DNA of 64,000 bases, from the NCBI RefSeq assembly GCF_001650405.1, contig NZ_LWCU01000012.1, positions 1-64,000 on the forward strand, in the 5' to 3' direction. This document shows positions 39,923 to 49,347 of the stretch, piece after piece. The translations under genes and the position numbers were made by a program. The notes below the pieces were generated by a model that was given only the letters and a program-made list of their open reading frames with translations, was not told the DNA's origin and ran no database searches. Source of the stretch: Microbacterium sp. H83. GTDB lineage: Bacteria; Actinomycetota; Actinomycetes; Actinomycetales; Microbacteriaceae. Position 1 is the stretch's first letter, and each line of letters begins with the position of its first letter.

Positions 39923-40367
39923 GCCCCGCCACGCGGAACGGGATCACCTCTCCCATCGCGAGTGACGTCTCCGTGCGCTCGACGCCCTCGATCGACAGGA
40001 TGCGCGCGTCGGTGTCGAAGAGATGCCTGGCGTCCCGGCATGCCACGCGGGCGAGGAGGTCGATCGATCCGCTGAGGCCGTGCGCCTGCACGATCTCGGG
40101 GATGCGGGCCAGCTCGTTGATGATCCGGGGCAGCTCCGTCTGACGCACGCCGATGCTCACGAAGGCCTGCAGCGGGAACCCGAGCACATCGGTGGAGAAC
40201 GAGCGCTCGTAGGACAGGAAGATGCCGGTCTGCTCGAGGCGGCTCATCCGCGCCTGGATGGTGTTGCGCGAGAGCCCGAGATTCTCGGCCAGCGCCACGA
40301 TCGTGATGCGCGGGTCATCGGCGAGCGCGGCGAGCAGTTCCAGATCGATGCGGTCAAGTCCGGCCAT
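39894..40367 (-). CDS. Lrp/AsnC-family regulator
   Basis: 157 residues: N-terminal helix-turn-helix (about 5-60; ALAENLGLSRNTIQ) and C-terminal RAM domain. Divergent from bkdA with an inverted repeat between them (40414-40440), so it very likely controls branched-chain keto acid use (BkdR-like role, inference). Confidence 0.9.
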   Translation of the reverse strand: MAGLDRIDLELLAALADDPRITIVALAENLGLSRNTIQARMSRLEQTGIFLSYERSFSTDVLGFPLQAFVSIGVRQTELPRIINELARIPEIVQAHGLSGSIDLLARVACRDARHLFDTDARILSIEGVERTETSLAMGEVIPFRVAGLIGLARRES

Positions 40368-40413
40368 AGTGCCAAAGAGTAGCAGGGTGGAATATCCCGG
40401 GATTTGGCAACAT

Positions 40414-40440
40414 GCTCAAGCCTCGGTTCATTGCTTGAGC
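40414..40440. promoter_or_regulatory. Candidate Lrp-type operator in the bkd promoter region
   Basis: GCTCAAGC and GCTTGAGC form a perfect 8-bp inverted repeat with an 11-nt spacer, between the divergent Lrp and bkdA genes. TGCCAAA (40370-40376) and TTTGGCA (40403-40409) are a second, wider pair. Confidence 0.5.
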
Positions 40441-40538
40441 GAGGTGCTGAGCGGACGTACGCTCGGATCACGCCGGCGATGACGCCGACGGTCACGTGCG
40501 GAGCCTCACGAGGGCGGCCACGAACGAGGAGGACACCG

Positions 40539-41654
40539 ATGTCACCCCAGATCACTCCGATCTCCGATACGGAGCAGGACCTCGAGCTCGCCGAGCGGAT
40601 CCTCCAGCCCGACGGGACCCGGATCGCGAACCACGATCTCGACCGCTACATCGCCGACCTCAGCGCGGAGGACATCCGCGCGCTGCATCGGGACATGGTG
40701 GTCCTGCGGCGCATCGACGCCGAGGGTGTGGCGCTGCAGCGGCAGGGGCAGCTCGGACTGTGGGCTCCGTGCCGGGGTCAGGAGGCGACGCAGATCGGCA
40801 CCGCCCGCGCGCTCCTGGCTCAGGACTTCGTCTTCCCCAGTTATCGCGAGACCGGTGTCATCTACGCGCGTGGAGCGGCGCCCGCCGACTTCGTCAGGAT
40901 GTGGCGCGGAGAGGAAGGCGCCGGTCACGACCCCGAGTCGCTCCGCGTGGCCCCGCTGCAGATCATCATCGGCGCTCAGACGCTCCACGCCGTCGGCTAC
41001 GCGCTGGGCATCCGTCACGACGGCGCCGACGAGGTGGCCGTGACGTACTTCGGCGACGGCGCCACGAGTCAGGGCGACGTCAACGAGGCGATGATCTTCG
41101 CCTCCTCGTACCGCGCGCCCGTCGTGTTCGTCTGCCAGAACAATCACTGGGCCATCTCGGAGCCGGTGTCCGTGCAGTCGCAGTACCCCATCGCCGGACG
41201 CGCGCCCGGGTTCGGGATCCCGAGCATGCGCGTGGACGGCAACGACGTGCTCGCCTGCGTCGCCTCCATGCGGTGGGCGCTGGAGCACGCGCGCTCCGGC
41301 AACGGGCCGGCGTACATCGAGGCCGTCACGTACCGGATGGGACCGCACACCACCGCCGACGACCCCACTCGCTACCGCAGCGACGACGAGCTCGAGAAAT
41401 GGCGGGGCAGGGATCCGATCGCTCGCGTGGAGGCGCATCTGCGCGCACTCGGGGAGCTCAGCGACGATCAGCTCGCCGAGGCCGAGGCGGCCGCCGACGC
41501 CATGGCCCGCGAGATGCGCGCCGAATGTCTCGGGATGGTGACGCGGCCCCCGTTGGCGGTCTTCGACGGTGTGTACGCCGAGCCGCACTCGGGGCTGGAG
41601 CGGCAGCGCTCGGAGTACGCCGCCTACCTGGCGTCGTTCGACGGGGAGGTCTGA
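40539..41654 (+). CDS. bkdA: Branched-chain 2-oxo acid dehydrogenase E1 alpha
   Basis: Thiamine-pyrophosphate E1 alpha of the 2-oxo acid dehydrogenase complex. 371 residues; TPP motif GDGATSQGDVNEAM (172-185). ATG selected by GAGGAG 6-11 nt upstream. First gene of bkdABC; the next start is 2 nt after its stop. A pyruvate dehydrogenase is the alternative, but the neighbourhood (Lrp, leucine-type operon) favours branched-chain keto acids. Confidence 0.88.
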   Translation: MSPQITPISDTEQDLELAERILQPDGTRIANHDLDRYIADLSAEDIRALHRDMVVLRRIDAEGVALQRQGQLGLWAPCRGQEATQIGTARALLAQDFVFPSYRETGVIYARGAAPADFVRMWRGEEGAGHDPESLRVAPLQIIIGAQTLHAVGYALGIRHDGADEVAVTYFGDGATSQGDVNEAMIFASSYRAPVVFVCQNNHWAISEPVSVQSQYPIAGRAPGFGIPSMRVDGNDVLACVASMRWALEHARSGNGPAYIEAVTYRMGPHTTADDPTRYRSDDELEKWRGRDPIARVEAHLRALGELSDDQLAEAEAAADAMAREMRAECLGMVTRPPLAVFDGVYAEPHSGLERQRSEYAAYLASFDGEV

Positions 41655-41656
41655 CG

Positions 41657-42667
41657 ATGGCGCAGCTCACCCTCGGCAAGGCGCTCGGAGCGGGCCTGAG
41701 ACAGGCCATGCGCGATGACGATAAGGTCGTCCTCCTCGGTGAGGACATCGGCAGGCTCGGCGGCGTCTTCCGCATCACGGACGGCCTGCTCGACGAGTTC
41801 GGGCCGACCCGCGTGATCGACACGCCTCTCGCGGAGTCCGGTATCGTCGGCACCGCCGTCGGCCTCGCGTTCCGCGGGTACCGTCCCGTCGTCGAGATCC
41901 AGTTCGACGGCTTCGTCTATCCCGCGTTCGACCAGATCGTCGCGCAGGTCGCGAAGCTGCACTACCGCACGCAGGGACGAGTGCGGATGCCGATCACCAT
42001 CCGGATACCGTGGGCCGGAGGCATCGGCGCGGCCGAACACCACTCCGAGTCCCCGGAGGCCTACTTCGTGCACACCGCGGGTCTCCGTGTCATCGCCGTA
42101 TCGAACCCGGAGGACGCGTACCGCAGCCTGCGTCAGGCCGTCGCATCGGACGATCCGGTCATCTTCTTCGAACCCAAGCGTCTGTACCACCACAAGGGCG
42201 AGGTCGACCTCGACACGGCGCTCGCGGACTCTCCGCCGATGGGACTGGCCCGGGTCATGCGCACCGGCACCGACGCGACGCTGATCACGTACGGCGCGAT
42301 GGTCGCGACCGCGCTCGACGCGGCGGAGGCCGCCGCGGACGAGGGCGTGTCGCTCGAGGTCATCGATCTCCGGTCGCTCTCGCCCGTCGACTACGACTCG
42401 GTGGCGGCCTCTGTGCGGAAGACCGGGCGTGTGGTGGTCGCACACGAGGCTTCGCGCGAAGCCGGTGTCGCCGCCGAGGTCATCGCGAGCGTCACGGAGC
42501 GCTGCTTCGAGTACCTCGAGGCCGCACCGCTGCGCGTCACCGGACACGACATCCCCTACCCGCCGGCGAAGCTCGAGAAGTTCCACCTCCCGGATCTCGA
42601 CCGCATGCTGGACGCGGTCGACCGCGTGCTGGACCGTCCGAACAGCCTGACGGGAGCAGACGCATGA
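41657..42667 (+). CDS. bkdB: Branched-chain 2-oxo acid dehydrogenase E1 beta
   Basis: 336-residue E1 beta transketolase-like subunit; LGEDIGRLGGVFR (about 27-39), DTPLAESGIVG (about 61-71), GGIGAAEHHSESPE carrying the His-rich region and a C-terminal transketolase domain. Co-translated with bkdC by a 4-nt overlap. Confidence 0.9.
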   Translation: MAQLTLGKALGAGLRQAMRDDDKVVLLGEDIGRLGGVFRITDGLLDEFGPTRVIDTPLAESGIVGTAVGLAFRGYRPVVEIQFDGFVYPAFDQIVAQVAKLHYRTQGRVRMPITIRIPWAGGIGAAEHHSESPEAYFVHTAGLRVIAVSNPEDAYRSLRQAVASDDPVIFFEPKRLYHHKGEVDLDTALADSPPMGLARVMRTGTDATLITYGAMVATALDAAEAAADEGVSLEVIDLRSLSPVDYDSVAASVRKTGRVVVAHEASREAGVAAEVIASVTERCFEYLEAAPLRVTGHDIPYPPAKLEKFHLPDLDRMLDAVDRVLDRPNSLTGADA

Positions 42668-44028
42668 TCGCCGAGTTCCGTCTTCCCGACCTCGGCGAGG
42701 GACTCACCGAGGCGGAGGTCGTGCAATGGCTCGTGGCGCCCGGAGACACGGTCACGCTGAACCAGACCCTCGCGGAGGTCGAGACGGCGAAAGCCGTCGT
42801 CGAGCTGCCGTCCCCGTACGACGGCATCGTCTCGACCCTGCACGCCGGAGCCGGAGACACGGTGGCGGTGGGGGCACCGCTGATCGCGTTCGACGTGGCC
42901 GGATCGGACGACGATCCGGCGACGAGCGCGGCGGTCTCGGGAGGCGAAGCCGCCCAGCCGAACCTCGTCGGCTACGGCGCCGCCCCCTCGGCGCAGGGGA
43001 GACCGCAGCGGCGCAGCAGACGGGCAGCCGTCGGCAGCCCTGCGACCACGAGCCCGCTGGACACCGCTGTGCTGGAGGCGGCTCCGCACGACGCCGCTCC
43101 GGCCCCCAGCACCGAGGTGGTCGTCGAGCGACCGAGGTCCACTCCGCCGGTCCGCGCCCACGCGAAGCGGCTCGGAGTCGATCTCGTGCTCGTCGCGGCC
43201 GAGGTGGGCGACAGGGTCATCACCCGGGCGGACGTCGACGACTACGCTGCACGCGTCGGCACCGTCGTGCCGGGTGCGGAGGCGGTCGCGAATCCGGAAC
43301 CGCGGATCGTCGATCCCGGCGGAGACCGACGCGAGGTCCGCATCCCGGTGCGCGGCGTACGCAAGCACACCGCCGCAGCCATGGTCGAGAGCGCCTTCAC
43401 CGCACCGCACGTCACGGTCTTCCACACGGTCGACGTCACGGCGACGACCGAGCTCCTGGCATCGCTCCGCGCCGACCGCGCTCTCGGAGAGCACCGCATC
43501 GGACCGCTCGCGGTCGTCGCGAAGGCCGTCTGTCTGGCCCTCGCCCGTACGCCAGGGCTCAACTCGAGGTGGGACGACGCGGCGGGGGAGATCGTCCAGC
43601 ACGACTTCGTCGACCTCGGCATCGCCGCGGCGACGGAGCGCGGACTCATCGTCCCGATCATCCGCGACGCCGAGGCGCTGACGCTGACGGGGCTCGCGGA
43701 CGCACTGGCCGTGCTCGCCACGACGGCGCGAGCGGGCCGGACCCCTCCGGCGGATCTGCTCGGAGGGACGTTCTCCCTCTCGAACATCGGCGTGTTCGGG
43801 GTCGACGCCGGCACACCGATCCTGCCCCCGGGGCAGTCGGGGATCCTCGCTGTCGGAGCGATCCGTCGTCAACCCTGGGAACACCGGGGAGAGATCGCGC
43901 TGCGGGACGTGCTCACGCTCAGCCTGTCGTTCGACCATCGCGTGGTGGACGGCGCGGAGGGCGCTCGCTTCCTGAAGGATGTCGCCGACATCCTCCAGGA
44001 ACCCGGCCGGGCGATGCTGCTCAGGTAG
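42664..44028 (+). CDS. bkdC: Branched-chain 2-oxo acid dehydrogenase E2 (dihydrolipoamide acyltransferase)
   Basis: 454 residues: one lipoyl domain with K43 in ETAK, a subunit-binding domain (about 161-196) flanked by Ala/Pro linkers, and the catalytic domain with HRVVDG (H425, D429). No E3 gene is adjacent, so the complex presumably uses a general lipoamide dehydrogenase encoded elsewhere. The stop overlaps the convergent tetR by 8 nt. Confidence 0.9.
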   Translation: MIAEFRLPDLGEGLTEAEVVQWLVAPGDTVTLNQTLAEVETAKAVVELPSPYDGIVSTLHAGAGDTVAVGAPLIAFDVAGSDDDPATSAAVSGGEAAQPNLVGYGAAPSAQGRPQRRSRRAAVGSPATTSPLDTAVLEAAPHDAAPAPSTEVVVERPRSTPPVRAHAKRLGVDLVLVAAEVGDRVITRADVDDYAARVGTVVPGAEAVANPEPRIVDPGGDRREVRIPVRGVRKHTAAAMVESAFTAPHVTVFHTVDVTATTELLASLRADRALGEHRIGPLAVVAKAVCLALARTPGLNSRWDDAAGEIVQHDFVDLGIAAATERGLIVPIIRDAEALTLTGLADALAVLATTARAGRTPPADLLGGTFSLSNIGVFGVDAGTPILPPGQSGILAVGAIRRQPWEHRGEIALRDVLTLSLSFDHRVVDGAEGARFLKDVADILQEPGRAMLLR

Positions 44029-44611
44029 ACGCCCGGAGCGCCGACTCCGCCATCGCGACGAGCACCGTCGCGGTGGCGGAGCGGCCACGGGAGGCCGCGC
44101 GCGTGCTGTGCGGGGTCGAGTTGATCAGGCCGAAGCACGCCTGCACCCGGAGACGCAGCTCGTCGGCGTCGGCGTCGACCAGGGGCGCGAGGGTCTCCAT
44201 CCACAGATCGATGTACGCGCGCTGCAGTCGCCGGACCTCGGCGTGGTCGCCTGCCGCGAGCTGGGCGACCTCGCGGTCGTGCACGCGGATCACGTCCGCG
44301 TGCCCGAGGGCGAATCCGACGTGGAACTCGATCAGCGCTCGCATCGACCTCTCCGCGGAATCCGCGGCGGCGACCCTCGTCCCGCCGCTGACGAGGTCTT
44401 CGCTGACCTGGACCAGGACCGCGCCGAGCAGAGCCTGCTTGCCCGCGAAGTGCCGGTAGACCGCGGGCCCCGACACGCCGACCGCCGCGCCGATGTCCTC
44501 CAGGCTGACGCCGTTGTAGCCGCGCTCCGCGAACAGGCGCGCGGCCTCGCGGAGGATCGCGTCGGTGCGCTCCGCCTTCGCCCGATCGCGCGACGTGGCA
44601 GGGGTTGTCAT
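44021..44611 (-). CDS. TetR-family regulator
   Basis: 196-residue repressor with N-terminal helix-turn-helix (about 15-60; LEDIGAAVGVSGPAVYRHF). It faces the carboxylase operon across about 110 nt that hold two similar palindromes (44615-44632, 44643-44660), so it most likely represses that operon and itself. The ligand is probably an acyl-CoA of the pathway; that is inference from context. Confidence 0.9.
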   Translation of the reverse strand: MTTPATSRDRAKAERTDAILREAARLFAERGYNGVSLEDIGAAVGVSGPAVYRHFAGKQALLGAVLVQVSEDLVSGGTRVAAADSAERSMRALIEFHVGFALGHADVIRVHDREVAQLAAGDHAEVRRLQRAYIDLWMETLAPLVDADADELRLRVQACFGLINSTPHSTRAASRGRSATATVLVAMAESALRAST

Positions 44612-44614
44612 CTC

Positions 44615-44632
44615 AGTTAATCCTCGCTAACC
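44615..44632. promoter_or_regulatory. TetR operator-like site, degenerate copy
   Basis: Read on the minus strand, GGTTAGCGAGGATTAACT resembles the perfect palindrome at 44643-44660. It lies 4-21 nt in front of the tetR start, which suggests autoregulation. Confidence 0.55.
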
Positions 44633-44642
44633 TGAATGCTCG

Positions 44643-44660
44643 GGTTAGTGAACACTAACC
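44643..44660. promoter_or_regulatory. TetR operator-like palindrome
   Basis: GGTTAGTGAACACTAACC: perfect 8-bp arms with an AA centre, in the divergent promoter region. Strong candidate operator. Confidence 0.7.
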
Positions 44661-44720
44661 GAAGAAGCATCGCGCGCGCCAGAGCATCCGGCACGCCCCG
44701 TGGGTCGAGGAGGACACACG

Positions 44721-46274
44721 ATGCCCGTCACCCAGGACACCCTGGCGACCGAGCTGCGCGAGCGGCTGGCCGCGGCAGCCCGCGGGGGATCAGAGGCCTC
44801 TCGGCAGCGGCACGTCGCCCGCGGCAAGCTCCTGCCGCGGGACCGCGTGGCCCGTCTGCTCGATGAGGGCAGTCCGTTCGTCGAGGTCGCACCTCTCGCG
44901 GCAGACGGTCTGTACGGGGGAGAGGTGCCGGGCGCCGGGGTCATCGCGGGCATCGGGCTCGTGCACGGACGGCACGTCATGGTGGTGTGCAACGATGCGA
45001 CGGTGAAGGGCGGGACCTATCTCCCCCTCACGGTCAAGAAGCATCTTCGCGCTCAGGAGATCGCCCTCGAGAACCGTCTGCCCTGTCTCTACCTCGTCGA
45101 TTCGGGTGGCGCCTTCCTTCCGAAGCAGGACGAGGTCTTCCCCGATCGCGAGCACTTCGGACGCATCTTCTTCAACCAGGCGCGGATGTCGGCTCAGGGG
45201 ATCCCGCAGCTCGCCGCCGTGCTCGGTTCCTGCACGGCCGGGGGCGCATACGTGCCGGCGATGAGCGACGAGACGATCATCGTCCGCGGTCAGGGGACGA
45301 TCTTCCTCGGTGGTCCGCCGCTGGTCAAAGCGGCGATCGGAGAGATCGTCTCGGCGGAGGATCTCGGGGGAGGGGAGCTGCACGCGCGACGCAGCGGGGT
45401 CGTCGACCATCTCGCCGAGGACGACGAGCACGCGCTCGAGATCATGCGTGACATCGTCTCGACGCTGCCCGCGCCGCTCCCGCCGGCATGGGAGGTGCTC
45501 GAATCACGCGAGCCGGCGGTGACCGGGTCGCTGTATGACGTGGTGCCGGTCGACGTGAACGCCGCGTACGACGTGCACGAGGTCATCGATCGCCTGATCG
45601 ACGCCGAGTCGTTCCGCGAGTTCAAGTCCGAGTACGGGACGACGCTCGTCACCGGCTTCGCGCGCCTGCACGGCCACCCCGTCGGGATCGTGGCGAACAA
45701 CGGTGTCCTGTTCAGCGAGTCGGCGCTCAAGGGGGCGCACTTCATCGAACTCTGCGATCAGCGCGGCATCCCGCTGCTCTTCCTGCAGAACATCACGGGG
45801 TTCATGGTCGGATCGGACGCGGAGGCCGGGGGCATCGCGAAGGACGGCGCGAAGATGGTCACCGCCGTGGCCAGCACCCGGGTGCCCAAGCTCACCGTGA
45901 TCGTCGGCGGATCCTTCGGCGCGGGCAACTACTCGATGTGCGGCCGCGCGTACTCGCCCCGCTTCCTCTGGACGTGGCCGGCGAGCCGCATCTCCGTGAT
46001 GGGCGGTGCGCAGGCGGCATCCGTGCTCGGCACCGTCAAGGAGGATCAGCTCGCCGCTCAAGGCGGGGGATGGAGCGCCGCGGAGCGGGCGGAGTTCGAA
46101 GCGCCGATCCGCGCGCAGTACGAGACCCAGGGCGAGCCGTACTACGCGACCGCGCGCCTGTGGGACGACGGCATCATCGATCCCGCCGACACGCGGGACC
46201 TCCTCGGTCTGGCGCTGGACGTCGTCGCGCGCAGCCCGCTTCCGGATCCGAACTTCGGCCTCTTCAGGATGTGA
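44721..46274 (+). CDS. accD1: Acyl-CoA carboxylase beta subunit (methylcrotonyl-CoA type)
   Basis: Carboxyltransferase of a biotin-dependent carboxylase; 517 residues with two crotonase-like halves. The [11 protein letters not shown] (about 175-185) and [22 protein letters not shown] regions match methylcrotonyl-CoA carboxylase more than propionyl/acetyl-CoA carboxylase. Ribosome-binding site GAGGAGG before ATG 44721. First gene of the operon controlled by the divergent TetR. Confidence 0.88.
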   Translation: MPVTQDTLATELRERLAAAARGGSEASRQRHVARGKLLPRDRVARLLDEGSPFVEVAPLAADGLYGGEVPGAGVIAGIGLVHGRHVMVVCNDATVKGGTYLPLTVKKHLRAQEIALENRLPCLYLVDSGGAFLPKQDEVFPDREHFGRIFFNQARMSAQGIPQLAAVLGSCTAGGAYVPAMSDETIIVRGQGTIFLGGPPLVKAAIGEIVSAEDLGGGELHARRSGVVDHLAEDDEHALEIMRDIVSTLPAPLPPAWEVLESREPAVTGSLYDVVPVDVNAAYDVHEVIDRLIDAESFREFKSEYGTTLVTGFARLHGHPVGIVANNGVLFSESALKGAHFIELCDQRGIPLLFLQNITGFMVGSDAEAGGIAKDGAKMVTAVASTRVPKLTVIVGGSFGAGNYSMCGRAYSPRFLWTWPASRISVMGGAQAASVLGTVKEDQLAAQGGGWSAAERAEFEAPIRAQYETQGEPYYATARLWDDGIIDPADTRDLLGLALDVVARSPLPDPNFGLFRM

Positions 46275-46279
46275 CGGAC

Positions 46280-48190
46280 ATGACCGACCTCACGCAGCTC
46301 GACACCGTCCTCGTCGCGAATCGCGGCGAGATCGCGCGCCGGATCATCCGCACGCTCCGCGCCTCGGGCATCCGGAGCATCGCGGTCTACAGCGATGCCG
46401 ACGCTCACGCGCCGCACGTGCGGGAAGCAAATCAGGCGGTGCGCATCGGCGCCGCGGCCGCATCGTCCTCGTATCTCGATGTGGATGCGGTGGTCGCGGC
46501 GGCACGTTCCACCGGGTCGCGCGCGATCCACCCGGGATACGGATTCCTGTCCGAGAGCGCGTCGCTCGCGACCGCCTGCGCCGAGGCGGGCATCGTCTTC
46601 ATCGGCCCGTCGGTCGCGGCCCTGCAGATCATGGGGGACAAGGCGAGGGCGCGCGACCACGTCTCGCGGTCGGGGGTGCCCGTCGTCCCCGGGTTCGACG
46701 CCAGGGGGCTGTCTGACGCCGAGATCGCCGAGGAGGCGGCATCCGTCGGATTCCCGCTGCTCATCAAACCGAGCGCCGGCGGCGGAGGGAAGGGCATGGA
46801 GGTGGTGGACGACGCGTCGGACCTGCCCCGAGCCCTCGCATCGGCGCGCCGCATCGCCGCGGCGGCGTTCGCCGACGATGCGGTGATCGTGGAGAGACTC
46901 ATCCGACGGCCCCGTCACATCGAGGTGCAGGTCTTCGGAGACGTGCACGGGTCCGTCATCGCCCTCGGCGAGCGCGAGTGCACCCTGCAGCGACGGCATC
47001 AGAAGGTGATCGAGGAGGCCCCGTCGGCCGGCATCCCCGAGGCGACGAGGGAGCGACTGCTCGAGGCCGCGGTCGACGCCGCACGCAGCGTCGACTACGT
47101 CGGCGCAGGCACCGTCGAGTTCCTGGTCGATGCGGACCGCCCCGAGGACTTCTTCTTCATCGAGATGAACACCCGGTTGCAGGTCGAGCATCCCGTCACC
47201 GAGGAGGTCACCGGCCTCGATCTCGTCGCGATGCAGATCGCCGTGGCGGCCGGCGACCACCTTCCGCCGGCTCCTCGACTGCACGGGCACGCCGTGGAGG
47301 CGCGCGTGTACGCGGAGTCGCCCGAACGGGGATTCCTGCCCTCGACGGGTCGGGTGCTGCTCTTCGACGCGCCGACGGGTGTCCGGGTGGACGCGGCGGT
47401 CGAGACGGATTCCGTCGTGACGGAGTTCTACGACCCGATGATCGCCAAGGTCATCGCGCACGCGGACGACAGGGCGACCGCGCTGCGGCGTCTCGACGAG
47501 GCGCTGAGCCGGACCGTCGTGCTGGGAGTCGAGACCAACATCGCGTTCCTCCGGCGCCTCTGCCGCGACGAGCGCGTCGTGTCCGGCGATCTCGACACCG
47601 GCCTGATCGAGACGCTTCTGCCGGTGAGCGGCGAACCGCCCACTCCCGCTGCACTGGCCGCGGCCCGCGCCCACGTGCTGGCGTCCGGCGCCGCGGGGTC
47701 GAGCGAGCGCGCGGCTGCGCGCGCCGGCGCGGTCTGGCAGACGCTGAGCGATCGCGAGTCCACCTCGCTGGCCTTCGAGACGGACGACGGGCAGGTGCAC
47801 GACGCGCCGTCGTCGTCGGTCGCCGCGCGGGGTCGCGTGGCGACCGACGAGGACGGGGCGGTCTGGGTCGGCGTCGACGGGAGCAGCGTGCGCCTGCGAC
47901 CCCTGGACCGCAGACGACGGATGCTGAGGCGCCTCGCCGACCGGAGCGGTGCCGCCGCCGGCGGCGGGCACGAGGGCCTCGCGCCGATGCCGGGCAGCGT
48001 CGTGGCGGTGCATGTGCAGGACGGGACGGATGTCACCGCCGGGATGCCGCTCGTGTCGATCGAGGCGATGAAGATGGAGCACCCGGTGCTCGCCCCGCGG
48101 GACGGCAGGGTGCGGGTCCTGGTGGCGGTGGGCGACCAGGTCCGACGGGATCAGGCGGTGGTGCGGATGACGACGGAGGAGAACGGATGA
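46280..48190 (+). CDS. accA1: Acyl-CoA carboxylase alpha subunit (biotin carboxylase + BCCP)
   Basis: 636 residues: biotin carboxylase domain (1-450; GGGGKGMEVV ATP loop, EMNTRLQVEHPVTE), a middle linker and a C-terminal biotinyl domain with the biotin Lys in EAMKMEH (about 595-601). Partner of the preceding beta subunit. Its stop overlaps the next gene start (ATGA). Confidence 0.9.
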   Translation: MTDLTQLDTVLVANRGEIARRIIRTLRASGIRSIAVYSDADAHAPHVREANQAVRIGAAAASSSYLDVDAVVAAARSTGSRAIHPGYGFLSESASLATACAEAGIVFIGPSVAALQIMGDKARARDHVSRSGVPVVPGFDARGLSDAEIAEEAASVGFPLLIKPSAGGGGKGMEVVDDASDLPRALASARRIAAAAFADDAVIVERLIRRPRHIEVQVFGDVHGSVIALGERECTLQRRHQKVIEEAPSAGIPEATRERLLEAAVDAARSVDYVGAGTVEFLVDADRPEDFFFIEMNTRLQVEHPVTEEVTGLDLVAMQIAVAAGDHLPPAPRLHGHAVEARVYAESPERGFLPSTGRVLLFDAPTGVRVDAAVETDSVVTEFYDPMIAKVIAHADDRATALRRLDEALSRTVVLGVETNIAFLRRLCRDERVVSGDLDTGLIETLLPVSGEPPTPAALAAARAHVLASGAAGSSERAAARAGAVWQTLSDRESTSLAFETDDGQVHDAPSSSVAARGRVATDEDGAVWVGVDGSSVRLRPLDRRRRMLRRLADRSGAAAGGGHEGLAPMPGSVVAVHVQDGTDVTAGMPLVSIEAMKMEHPVLAPRDGRVRVLVAVGDQVRRDQAVVRMTTEENG

Positions 48191-49338
48191 TGGATCAGCT
48201 GACCGACGAGGAGCGGGAGCTCGCGTCGATGGTGCGCGACTTCGCCGAGAGCGTCGTCGCCCCGCAGGCGTACGAGGCCGACCGCACGCACACGCTGTCG
48301 ATGGACGTGGTGACCCAGATGGGCGACCTCGGACTCTTCGGCCTGCCCTTCCCGGAGGAGTACGGCGGACAGGGCGGCGACTACATGGCGCTGGGCATCG
48401 CGATCGAGGCCCTCGGACGCGTCGACCAGTCGATCGCGATCACCCTCGAAGCAGGAGTCAGCCTCGGAGCGATGCCGGTCTTCCGTTTCGGCAGCGACGC
48501 GCAGAAAGAGGAGCTCCTTCCGGATCTCCTCGCCGGTCGCGCGCTCGCGGGGTTCGGACTGACGGAGCCCGAGGCGGGCAGCGACGCGGGTGCGACCAGG
48601 ACCACGGCGCGACAGGACGGCGACGACTGGGTGATCGACGGGACGAAGCAGTTCATCACCAACTCCGGCACCCCGCTCACGCGGTTCGTCACCGTGACCG
48701 CGGTCACCGGCGTCGTGGAGGGGCGAAAGGAGATATCGACGATCATCGTGCCGAACGGCACACCCGGCTTCACCGTCGAGCCGCCCTACGACAAGGTGGG
48801 GTGGAACGCGTCCGACACGCATCCGCTCACCTTCGACGGCGCGCGCGTCCCGCTCACGAACCTGCTGGGGACGCGGGGGAGCGGGTTCCGCAACTTCCTC
48901 AGCATCCTCGACGAGGGACGGATCGCGATCGCCGCGCTGGCGACCGGTGCGGCGGAGGGATGCCTCGAGGCGTCCGTCGAGTACGCCAAGAGCCGCACGA
49001 TCTTCGGCAGCGCCCTCGCCACGCGGCAGAACGCGCAGTTCACCCTGGCGAGGATGCGGGCCCGGGTGCACACGGCGAGGCTCGCGTGGCATCACGCGGC
49101 GCGGCTGCGCGACGGCGGCCGTCCGTTCGCGGAGCAGGCGGCGATCGCGAAGCTCGTGGCGGGCGAGGCCGCGATGGACAACGCCAGGGACGCCACCCAG
49201 ATCTTCGGGGGCAACGGCTTCATGAACGAGTTCCCGGTAGCCCGTCACTACCGCGACTCGAAGATCCTCGAGATCGGCGAGGGCACGACGGAGGTCCAGC
49301 TGCTGGTGATCGCTCGCGCCCTGGGCCTCGCCGGGTAG
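48187..49338 (+). CDS. Acyl-CoA dehydrogenase
   Basis: 383-residue flavoenzyme. FGLTEPEAGSDAG (FAD/substrate loop) and the C-terminal EIGEGTTEVQ place a Glu at the position used as catalytic base in short- and medium-chain enzymes. Context suggests isovaleryl-CoA as substrate (leucine path), but true isovaleryl-CoA dehydrogenases use a different Glu position. Two ATGs in a row (48187, 48190); the first overlaps the upstream stop. Confidence 0.88.
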   Translation: MMDQLTDEERELASMVRDFAESVVAPQAYEADRTHTLSMDVVTQMGDLGLFGLPFPEEYGGQGGDYMALGIAIEALGRVDQSIAITLEAGVSLGAMPVFRFGSDAQKEELLPDLLAGRALAGFGLTEPEAGSDAGATRTTARQDGDDWVIDGTKQFITNSGTPLTRFVTVTAVTGVVEGRKEISTIIVPNGTPGFTVEPPYDKVGWNASDTHPLTFDGARVPLTNLLGTRGSGFRNFLSILDEGRIAIAALATGAAEGCLEASVEYAKSRTIFGSALATRQNAQFTLARMRARVHTARLAWHHAARLRDGGRPFAEQAAIAKLVAGEAAMDNARDATQIFGGNGFMNEFPVARHYRDSKILEIGEGTTEVQLLVIARALGLAG

Positions 49339-49341
49339 CGT
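49336..49341 (+). promoter_or_regulatory. Possible internal leaderless promoter before the maoC gene
   Basis: TAGCGT straddles the acyl-CoA dehydrogenase stop and ends 6 nt before the maoC ATG, the same spacing as at the other leaderless genes. It could let the last two genes be expressed separately. Confidence 0.4.
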
Positions 49342-49347
49342 GGCAGC

